A stretch of 64,000 bases of DNA from Modestobacter marinus (lineage in GTDB: Bacteria > Actinomycetota > Actinomycetes > Mycobacteriales > Geodermatophilaceae), in assembly GCF_011758655.1 (NCBI RefSeq), contig NZ_JAAMPA010000001.1:496001-560000 (forward strand), given 5' to 3'. Positions within the stretch are counted from its first letter, which is position 1. Every line of letters begins with the position of its first letter. The position numbers and the translations under genes were made by a program. Below are positions 8,120-15,003 of this stretch, one piece after another. A model generated the notes under the pieces. It did not search any database. It saw only the letters and a program-made list of their open reading frames with translations, and was not told the origin of the DNA.

Positions 8120-9157
8120 GTGCCCGGGGGGTTCAGCCCCCCGCCCGGACCGGCCCAGGCCGGCGTCGAGCTCGAGCGGTCGAACGGCTCACGGCCGGCC
8201 GCGCTGGCGCGGGGCGTCGGCGTCCCGGCGCTCGTCGCCACCCTGATCGGGCTGGCCTTCGTGATGGTCTTCCTCGACGCCTTCCACGCCGCGGTGCCGC
8301 ACGACCTCCCGGTGGCCGTCGTCGGCAGCACCCAGCAGGTCGAGTCGGTGGCCACCGCCCTCGAGCAGCAGGACCCGGGAGGCCTCTCCGTCCGGTCGCT
8401 CCCCGACGAGGCCGCCGCCCGGGCCGCCGTCCGGCAGGCCGACGTCTACGGCGCGCTGCTGCTCGAGGGCCCGCAGCCCCGCCTGCTGGTGGCCGGGGCG
8501 CACGGGCAGGGGGTGACCCAGACGCTCACCCAGGCCTTCGGGCCGGTCGCCGAGGGGCTGGAGGTCGTCGACCTGCGCCCCCTCGCCAGCGGCGACACCC
8601 GCGGACTGGGCATCTTCTACGGCGCGTTCGGGGTGGTGCTGGGCGGGTTCCTGTTCGGCATCACGTCCTACCAGGCGGCGCCGAAGCTCCCGCTGCGCTG
8701 GCGGGTGCTGAGCATCCTGCTGTTCGCGACGGTCTCCGGCCTGCTGGTCGCCTGGGCGGCCGGCGTGCTGTTCGACGCCGTCCCCGCCGGGTTCGGGGTC
8801 CTGGCCCTGCTGGTCGGGCTGCTCGCCCTGGCGGTGGCCGCACCCGCCGCGCTGATGCTGCGCGCGATCGGCTCCGGCGGCACCTTCGTCACCTCGCTCG
8901 GGCTGATCATCCTGGGCAACGCCACGAGCACCGGCAACCTGCCGGCGCAGTACCTGCCCCCGTGGATGCAGCCGCTGGCCGACGTCCTGCCGCCCGGGGT
9001 GGCGGTGCGTGCGCTGCGCGGTGCCGCCTACTTCGCCGACGACGGCGTCGTCCGGGCCTTGTGGGTGCTGGCACTGTGGTCGATCGTGCCCCTGCTGCTG
9101 ATCGCCCTGCTCGACGCCGTGCGCCGCCGACGCGGCGCCGGCTCCTCCGGTGACTGA
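8120..9157 (+). CDS. ABC-2-type / YhgE-like integral membrane protein
   Basis: A 345-residue protein starting GTG with AGGAG nine nt upstream. One helix near residues 35-55 is followed by an extracytoplasmic domain (~60-155), then about five closely spaced helices (~160-335) and a basic tail. This layout matches ABC-2 permease or YhgE/Pip (DUF3533-like) proteins. No ATPase gene is adjacent, so it may work alone or with a distant partner. It ends 8 nt inside the following GGDEF-EAL gene, suggesting coupled translation. Function is not known. Confidence 0.75.
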   Translation: MPGGFSPPPGPAQAGVELERSNGSRPAALARGVGVPALVATLIGLAFVMVFLDAFHAAVPHDLPVAVVGSTQQVESVATALEQQDPGGLSVRSLPDEAAARAAVRQADVYGALLLEGPQPRLLVAGAHGQGVTQTLTQAFGPVAEGLEVVDLRPLASGDTRGLGIFYGAFGVVLGGFLFGITSYQAAPKLPLRWRVLSILLFATVSGLLVAWAAGVLFDAVPAGFGVLALLVGLLALAVAAPAALMLRAIGSGGTFVTSLGLIILGNATSTGNLPAQYLPPWMQPLADVLPPGVAVRALRGAAYFADDGVVRALWVLALWSIVPLLLIALLDAVRRRRGAGSSGD

Positions 9158-11318
9158 CCTCCGGGCCCCCTCGCACGAGGGAGGGCAGCGGCCGCACGGT
9201 GCAGCCGACGCCCTCCGCTGCCGACCTGTCCGCATGGCGCCAGGGCGGACGACGAGTCGAGGGAACACCCCTGACCGCAGGTCGGCCTTCACCCGGCTCG
9301 CGGTCGGGATGGCCCTCCTCGGCCTCGCCGTGGGCGCGGTCTTCCCGTACTTCGCCGACGTCCTCGGCGTACCCGGCCGGCACACCACCGCCCCCACCTT
9401 CCGCGCCGCCTGCCTGGCCGCCGGCCTCGTGCTGGGCTGCGCCAACTGGCTGCTCGTCCGGCGAGTCGTCGGCGCCCGGCTGCGGGTGCTGGCCGGTCGG
9501 CTGTCCGACGTCGCCGCCACCGTCGGCAACCCGGTCGCCACCGCCCAGAGCTCGTCGCGGCCGGCCCTCGACCTGGCCCTCCCGGTCGGCTCGCGGGACG
9601 ACCTGGGCACCACGGCCGCCGCCTTCAACGCCCTGCTGGCCGCCCTGGACCACGAGCGCCGGTTCCGGTCGGTGGTGCACGCGACCAACGACGTGATGGC
9701 CCTGCTGACCCCGACCGGCGAGCTCTCCTTCGTCTCCGACTCGGTCGCCACCGTGCTCGGCTGGACCCGCGAGGAGCTGCTGGGCAGGCACGCCGCCGAG
9801 CTGCTGAGCGCCGACGACGCCGACCTGTTCACCGACTCGGGCGCACCGATCGCGCCGGACGGTCAGCCCCTGTCCCAGGTGTTCCTGGTCCAGGCCAGGC
9901 ACCGGGACGGCGGCTGGCGGCACCTGGAGATCAGCTCCTCGGACCGGCGCGACGACCCGGTCATCGGCGGCCTGCTGGTCAGCGCGCGGGACGTGACCGA
10001 CCGGCTGGAACTCCAGCAGCGGCTGGCCTTCCAGGCCACCCACGACGCGCTCACCGGGCTGCCCAACCGCGCGGCGCTGCTCGCCCGGGGCGCCGAGCTG
10101 CTCACCGGGCCGGCCCGGCTCGCCGTGCTGCTGATGGACCTCGACCGGTTCAAGGAGGTCAACGACACCCTGGGGCACAGCTACGGCGACCGGCTGCTCG
10201 CCCAGGTCGGCCCGCGGCTGCGGCCACTGGTGCGCGACGTCGACCTGGTCGCCCGGCTCGGTGGCGACGAGTTCGCCGTGCTGCTCCCCGACGTCACCGC
10301 GGCCGAGGCCTGCGCCGCGGCGGCCCGTCTGCAGGCCGCCCTCGGCACGCCGTTCCTGGTCGACGGCCTCTCCCTCGACGTCGACGTCAGCATCGGGGTG
10401 GCCGTGTCGGGCGCGGAGTCGCTGGAGATCGGCACGCTGCTGCGCCAGGCCGACATCGCCATGTACACGGCCAAGGAGCGGCAGAGCGGGGTGCAGCTCT
10501 ACGACCCCAGCGCCGACGACCACGACCGGAGCCGGCTGCTGCTGCTCTCCGAGCTCCGCCTCGGCTTGGCCGAGAGCCAGCTGGTGGTGCACTACCAACC
10601 GCAGCTGTCGCTGGGCTCGGGCCGGGTCACCGGCGTCGAGGCGCTGGTCCGCTGGCAGCACCCGACCCGCGGCTTGCTGGGCCCGGTGGACTTCCTCCCG
10701 GCCGTCGAGCGGACCGCCCTGATCGAGCCGCTCACCGACGCCGTGCTGGACGCCGTCCTGGCGCAGCTGCGGGAGTGGTGCACCGAGGGCATCGCCGTCC
10801 CGGTGTCGGTGAACCTGTCGGCGCGTTCGCTGATCCGCGCGGACCTGCCCGACCGGGTGCTGAGCCGGCTGCGCGCCCACGGCGTGCCGGCGGCGATGCT
10901 CCGGCTGGAGGTGACCGAGAGCGCCCTGCTGACCGAGCCGGCGCGGGCGGGGGCCGTGCTGGGGCGGCTGCACGCGGCCGGGGTGACCATCTCGATCGAC
11001 GACTTCGGCACCGGCTTCTCGGCGATGAGCCACCTCAAGCACCTCCCGGTCAGCGAGATCAAGGTCGACCGCAGCTACGTGGCCGAGATGACCTCCTCCA
11101 CCGAGGACGCCGCCGTGGTCCGCTCGGTCATCGACCTGGGGCACGAGCTGGGGATGACGGTGGTGGCCGAGGGCGTGGAGGACGCCGTCACCGCCGAGGC
11201 GCTGGCCTCGCTGCGGTGCGACGTCGTCCAGGGCCACCTCTTCTCCGTGGCCCGGACGGCCGGGGACGTCACCGACTGGCTGCGGAACGCGACCCGCTCG
11301 CCGGCCTCGCGCCCCTGA
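9150..11318 (+). CDS. PAS-GGDEF-EAL cyclic di-GMP turnover protein
   Basis: A 722-residue sensor enzyme. Two membrane helices lie near residues 46-69 and 82-102, a PAS domain at ~170-285, GGDEF at ~300-455 and EAL at ~465-710. The diguanylate cyclase loop is intact (RLGGDEF, near 370). The phosphodiesterase residues look intact: VEALVRW (~496), DDFGTG (~617) and VVAEGVED (~670). Both synthesis and hydrolysis of cyclic di-GMP are therefore possible, with the PAS domain probably setting the balance. The GTG at 9150 overlaps the upstream stop by 8 nt; an ATG at 9234 is an alternative, and neither has a strong ribosome site. Confidence 0.92.
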   Translation: MTDLRAPSHEGGQRPHGAADALRCRPVRMAPGRTTSRGNTPDRRSAFTRLAVGMALLGLAVGAVFPYFADVLGVPGRHTTAPTFRAACLAAGLVLGCANWLLVRRVVGARLRVLAGRLSDVAATVGNPVATAQSSSRPALDLALPVGSRDDLGTTAAAFNALLAALDHERRFRSVVHATNDVMALLTPTGELSFVSDSVATVLGWTREELLGRHAAELLSADDADLFTDSGAPIAPDGQPLSQVFLVQARHRDGGWRHLEISSSDRRDDPVIGGLLVSARDVTDRLELQQRLAFQATHDALTGLPNRAALLARGAELLTGPARLAVLLMDLDRFKEVNDTLGHSYGDRLLAQVGPRLRPLVRDVDLVARLGGDEFAVLLPDVTAAEACAAAARLQAALGTPFLVDGLSLDVDVSIGVAVSGAESLEIGTLLRQADIAMYTAKERQSGVQLYDPSADDHDRSRLLLLSELRLGLAESQLVVHYQPQLSLGSGRVTGVEALVRWQHPTRGLLGPVDFLPAVERTALIEPLTDAVLDAVLAQLREWCTEGIAVPVSVNLSARSLIRADLPDRVLSRLRAHGVPAAMLRLEVTESALLTEPARAGAVLGRLHAAGVTISIDDFGTGFSAMSHLKHLPVSEIKVDRSYVAEMTSSTEDAAVVRSVIDLGHELGMTVVAEGVEDAVTAEALASLRCDVVQGHLFSVARTAGDVTDWLRNATRSPASRP

Positions 11319-11340
11319 GGCGCCTCGTGCGCGACGGGCC

Positions 11341-11393
11341 TTGACGCTCGACGCGGAACTCACCTACCGTTGAGTTCATCAGCCGTTGAGTTC
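11341..11393 (+). promoter_or_regulatory. Promoter with TetR-type operator for the ABC-TetR operon
   Basis: TTGACG (11341-11346) and TACCGT (11365-11370), 18 nt apart, form a plausible promoter. Overlapping it is the inverted repeat GAACTCA (11356-11362) / TGAGTTC (11371-11377), and the second arm recurs directly as CCGTTGAGTTC at 11383-11393, 16 bp downstream. The operon ends with a TetR gene, so autoregulation through this site is likely, though binding is inferred. Confidence 0.6.
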
Positions 11394-11406
11394 TTCGGAG
11401 GCCGTC

Positions 11407-12126
11407 ATGGACGCCGTCACCGTCACCGATCTCGTCGTGCACCGTGGCGCCCGGCAGGTCCTGCGGGAGGTGGGGTGCTCGGTCCCCACCGGGCAGGTCA
11501 CCGGGCTGCTCGGGCCCAGCGGGAGCGGGAAGAGCACGCTGCTGCGCGCCGTCGTCGGCGCCCAGCGGATCCGGTCGGGCACGGTGACCGTGCTGGGTCA
11601 TCCGGCGGGGTCGGCCGTGCTGCGGTCCCGCGTCGGGTACGTCACCCAGGCGCCCAGCGTCTACGCCGACCTCACTGTCCGGGAGAACGCCCGGCACTTC
11701 GCCGCGCTGTACGGGCGGGGTGCTGCGGCCGCCGACGCGGCGGTCGCCGACGTCGGGCTGACCGACGCCGCCGGCCAGCCGGTCGGTGACCTCTCCGGCG
11801 GGCAGCGGAGCCGGGCGTCCCTGGCCTGCGCCCTGGTCGGCGACCCCGAGCTGCTCGTGCTGGACGAGCCCACCGTCGGGCTCGACCCGGTGCTCCGGGT
11901 CGAGCTGTGGAGCCGCTTCCACACCCTCGCCGCGGCCGGGACGACGCTGGTCGTCTCCAGCCACGTGATGGACGAGGCCGGTCGCTGCGACCGGCTGCTG
12001 CTGCTCCGCGAGGGCCGGCTGCTCAGCGACTCCACCCCGGCCGAGCTGCGCGCCCGCACCGGCACCGAGGACCTGGAGCAGGCCTTCCTGACCCTGGTCC
12101 GCGACACCGACGGGGCCGTGGCATGA
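11407..12126 (+). CDS. ABC transporter ATP-binding protein (drug/ABC-2 type)
   Basis: A 239-residue stand-alone ATPase. Walker A GPSGSGKST is near residue 38, the Q-loop YVTQAPS near 82, the signature LSGGQRSR near 130 and Walker B LLVLDEPTVGLD near 152. The ATG at 11407 has CGGAGG five nt upstream. The stop overlaps the next gene's ATG (ATGA), so ATPase and permease are made in step. This is the CcmA/DrrA-like class that powers ABC-2 permeases, commonly for drug efflux. The TetR gene at the end of the operon points to inducible resistance, which is inferred. Confidence 0.92.
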   Translation: MDAVTVTDLVVHRGARQVLREVGCSVPTGQVTGLLGPSGSGKSTLLRAVVGAQRIRSGTVTVLGHPAGSAVLRSRVGYVTQAPSVYADLTVRENARHFAALYGRGAAAADAAVADVGLTDAAGQPVGDLSGGQRSRASLACALVGDPELLVLDEPTVGLDPVLRVELWSRFHTLAAAGTTLVVSSHVMDEAGRCDRLLLLREGRLLSDSTPAELRARTGTEDLEQAFLTLVRDTDGAVA

Positions 12127-12920
12127 CCACCACGCTGCCCTCGCCGCCGCGGCCGACCCCGGTCGTCAGCCCCCGCCTGACCGGGGCCATCGCGGGCCGG
12201 GTGCTCCGCCAGCTCCGGCACGACCACCGCACCGTGGCGATGATGCTGGTGCTCCCCAGCGCCCTGCTCGGGCTGCTGTACCTGCTGTGGGCCGACGTCC
12301 CCACCCCGCCCGGCCAGCCGGACACCTTCGACCGGATCGGGCTGACCATGCTCGGGGTCTTCCCGTTCGTGGTCATGTTCCTGGTGACCAGCATCGCGAT
12401 GCTGCGGGAGCGCACCTCCGGCACGTTGGAGCGGCTGCTCACCACCCCGCTGTCCCGGCTGGACCTGCTGCTCGGCTACGGCCTCGCCTTCGGGCTGGCC
12501 GCGGCGCTGCAGGCGGTGATCACCGTGGCGATCGCGACCACGGTCTACGACCTGGACGTCACCGGCCCGCTGCCCCTGGTCGTGCTCATCGCCGTCGTCG
12601 ACGGCGCCCTGGGGGTGGCCCTGGGCCTGCTGGCCAGCGCGTTCGCCCGCAGCGAGTTCCAGGCCGTGCAGTTCATGCCGGTGGTCGTGCTGCCCCAGTT
12701 CTTCCTGTGCGGGCTGCTGGTGCCGCGGGAGCAGCTGACCGGGTGGCTGCAGGCGGTCAGCGACGTCCTGCCGCTGAGCTACGCGGTGGAGGCGCTGCAG
12801 GAGGTCGGCAGCTCGGCGGAGGCGACGGGCACCATGTGGGTCGACGTCGGCGTGGTGGCCGGCGCGACGCTGCTGGCCCTGGCCCTGGCCGCGGCCACCC
12901 TGCGGAGGAGGACCAGCTGA
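12123..12920 (+). CDS. ABC-2 type permease
   Basis: A 265-residue membrane protein with about six helices. It carries the ABC-2 landmark MLRERTSGTLERLLTTPL, the cytoplasmic coupling segment of DrrB-like permeases, near residue 95, and a conserved late segment around PLSYAVEAL. The start is fixed by the ATGA overlap with the ATPase. It would form a homodimer energised by the preceding ATPase. Its stop overlaps the inferred CTG start of the TetR gene. Confidence 0.9.
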   Translation: MTTTLPSPPRPTPVVSPRLTGAIAGRVLRQLRHDHRTVAMMLVLPSALLGLLYLLWADVPTPPGQPDTFDRIGLTMLGVFPFVVMFLVTSIAMLRERTSGTLERLLTTPLSRLDLLLGYGLAFGLAAALQAVITVAIATTVYDLDVTGPLPLVVLIAVVDGALGVALGLLASAFARSEFQAVQFMPVVVLPQFFLCGLLVPREQLTGWLQAVSDVLPLSYAVEALQEVGSSAEATGTMWVDVGVVAGATLLALALAAATLRRRTS

Positions 12921-13564
12921 GCGACCCGGCGGCACGACCACGGCGCACCCGCCCGACCGGACGACGTCCGGGGAACCCCGACACCCGGGAGGCGGTGCTC
13001 GCCGCGGCCCGGGCCGCGTTCGCCGAGCGGGGCTTCGACGCCGCCTCGATCCGGGTGATCGCCTCGGCGGCCGGGGTCGACCCGGCGCTGGTGCACCACT
13101 ACTTCGGCAGCAAGGACAAGCTCTTCCTCGCCGCCATCGAGGCCCCGGCCGACCCCGAGGAGCTGCTCCCCGAACTGCTCGCCGGCGGGACGGCGGACCT
13201 CGGCGCCAGCGTCGTCCGGCTGCTGCTGCAGGTGTGGGACGGGCCGGGGCGGGCCGCCGGGCTCGCCCTGGTCCGGTCGGCGGTCACGAACGAGTGGACC
13301 GCGCGACTGCTGCGGGAGTTCCTCGTCTCCCAGGTGCTGCGCCGGGTGGTCGGCACGCTCGGGCTCCCCCGGGCCGAGGCCGAGGCCCGCGGCTCCCTGG
13401 TCGCCTCCCAGCTGATCGGGGTGGTGATGGCCCGCTACGTCCTGCGGGTGGAGCCCTTGGCGTCGGCGTCGGCGGAGGAGCTGGTGGCCGCCGTCGGCCC
13501 CACGGTCCAGCGGTACCTGACCGGGGACGTCGACCTCCCGGGTGTGGTTGCGCCCACCACCTAG
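12917..13564 (+). CDS. TetR-family repressor with an apparent CTG start
   Basis: About 215 residues. The N-terminal helix-turn-helix is typical of TetR: DTREAVLAAARAAFAERGFD, then IRVIASAAGV and LVHHYFGSKDKLF. No ATG, GTG or TTG is available in frame between the permease stop and helix 1. CTG at 12917 overlaps the permease stop as CTGA and has GGAGGA seven nt upstream, so it is the best start. The protein probably senses a transported compound and represses the promoter at 11341-11393. The C-terminal ligand domain gives no clue to the ligand. Confidence 0.85.
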   Translation: MSDPAARPRRTRPTGRRPGNPDTREAVLAAARAAFAERGFDAASIRVIASAAGVDPALVHHYFGSKDKLFLAAIEAPADPEELLPELLAGGTADLGASVVRLLLQVWDGPGRAAGLALVRSAVTNEWTARLLREFLVSQVLRRVVGTLGLPRAEAEARGSLVASQLIGVVMARYVLRVEPLASASAEELVAAVGPTVQRYLTGDVDLPGVVAPTT

Positions 13565-13576
13565 GCTCTCGCCTCG

Positions 13577-14320
13577 ATGACCAGCGACGAGGCCTTCTCC
13601 TTCGCGGCGGACCCGCTGGCCGACCCGGTGTTCGCCGCCTCCGGGGCCCGGCCGGCCGCCGTCTGCCGGGGGGTGGGCAAGACCTACCGGACGGCGACGG
13701 AGTCGGTCACCGCCCTGGACGACGTCAGCGTGGAGATCCCCCGCGCCCGGGTGACCGTGGTCGTCGGCCCGTCGGGTTCGGGCAAGTCCTCCCTGCTGCG
13801 GCTGCTGGCCTGCATCGACTCCCCCGACGCCGGGGAGGTGCTCATCGCCGGCCAGCGGGTCGACCAGCTGGGCGCCCGGGCCCGCCGGGCGCTGCGGCAG
13901 CGGCAGGTCGCCTACCTCTTCCAGCGCCCGGGCGAGAACCTGCTGCCCTACCTGGACGCCGTCGCCCAGATCCGGCTGGCGGCCTCGCTCCGCGGCGCCC
14001 CGGTCACCGCCGCCGAGGCCCTCGCCCTGCTCGACCGGCTCGGGCTGGCCGAGCGCGCGGACCACCACCCGGCGCAGCTGTCCGGCGGTGAGCAGCAGCG
14101 GCTGGCGGTGGCCTGCGGCGTCGTCGGCGACCCGGCGCTGGTCGTCGCCGACGAACCCACGGCGGAGCTGGACACCGCCGCCGCCGAGCGGGTGCTCATC
14201 GCGATGGAGGACCTCGCCGCGGCGGGCGTGGGCTTCGTCATCTCCTCGCACGACCCCCGGGTGATGGCCATCGCCGACGGCTTCGTGCGGCTGGACCACG
14301 GCCGGCTGGTGACCTCGTGA
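13577..14320 (+). CDS. ABC transporter ATP-binding protein, LolD/MacB-like (first of two)
   Basis: A 247-residue ATPase with a ~30-residue N-terminal extension. Walker A GPSGSGKSS is near residue 68, the Q-loop YLFQRPGENLLPYLD near 115, the signature LSGGEQQR near 170 and Walker B LVVADEPTAELD near 190. This sub-family serves FtsX-fold permeases (lipoprotein release or antimicrobial-peptide sensing) and not ABC-2 permeases. The ATG at 13577 lies 12 nt after the TetR gene, so both units could be co-transcribed. It overlaps the next ATPase gene by 4 nt (GTGA). Confidence 0.9.
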   Translation: MTSDEAFSFAADPLADPVFAASGARPAAVCRGVGKTYRTATESVTALDDVSVEIPRARVTVVVGPSGSGKSSLLRLLACIDSPDAGEVLIAGQRVDQLGARARRALRQRQVAYLFQRPGENLLPYLDAVAQIRLAASLRGAPVTAAEALALLDRLGLAERADHHPAQLSGGEQQRLAVACGVVGDPALVVADEPTAELDTAAAERVLIAMEDLAAAGVGFVISSHDPRVMAIADGFVRLDHGRLVTS

Positions 14321-15003
14321 ACGCCCGGCTGCAGCCGGCCGGCGGGTTCGCGGCCACCGGGCTGGTCAAGCGGTTCCGGCGCGGCGCGGAGACCGTCTCG
14401 GCGCTGGCCGGGGTCGACCTGCAGGTCGACCCCGGGGAGTTCGTCGCCCTCGTCGGCCCCTCCGGGTCCGGGAAGAGCACCCTGCTCACGCTGCTGTGCG
14501 GCTGGGAGACCGCCGACGGCGGACAGCTGGCGTACCTCGGCCCGCTCGCCGGCCGGCGTCCCGACGGCTTCGGCTGGCGGGACCTGGCCCTGGTGCCCCA
14601 GGCGCTCGGCCTGGTCCCCGACCTCAGCCTGGCCGACAACGTGCTCCTGCCGGCCCGGCTGAGCGGCACGCTGGCCGCCGAGGAGGCCCGCGCCCGGTCG
14701 CTGCTGACCGCCTTCGGCGTCGACCACCTCGCCGACCGCTACCCGCACCAGGCCTCCCTCGGCGAGCAGCAGCGGGTCGCCGTCGCCCGGGCGCTGCTGC
14801 TGCGGCCCGCGGTGCTGCTGGCCGACGAGCCCACCGCCCACCAGGACCGCGGCCACGCCGACCGGCTGCTCGACGCCGTCGCCGACGCCGCCCACGAGGG
14901 CTCCGCGGTGCTCATCGCCACCCACGACGAGGTCGCCTGGGCGCGCGCCGACCGGGTGCTGTCCATGCGCGACGGCGTGGTCACCGAAGGCGCCCCCTCG
15001 TGA
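14317..15003 (+). CDS. ABC transporter ATP-binding protein, LolD/MacB-like (second of two)
   Basis: A 228-residue ATPase, different from its neighbour. Walker A GPSGSGKST is near residue 49 and Walker B VLLADEPTAHQD near 170 with an intact Glu. The signature reads ASLGEQQR instead of LSGGEQQR, and the D-loop is AHQD. With the preceding canonical ATPase and a single following permease, an asymmetric ATPase pair is likely. The start GTG and stop TGA both overlap neighbours by 4 nt, which fixes the start. The transported substrate is unknown. Confidence 0.9.
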   Translation: MNARLQPAGGFAATGLVKRFRRGAETVSALAGVDLQVDPGEFVALVGPSGSGKSTLLTLLCGWETADGGQLAYLGPLAGRRPDGFGWRDLALVPQALGLVPDLSLADNVLLPARLSGTLAAEEARARSLLTAFGVDHLADRYPHQASLGEQQRVAVARALLLRPAVLLADEPTAHQDRGHADRLLDAVADAAHEGSAVLIATHDEVAWARADRVLSMRDGVVTEGAPS

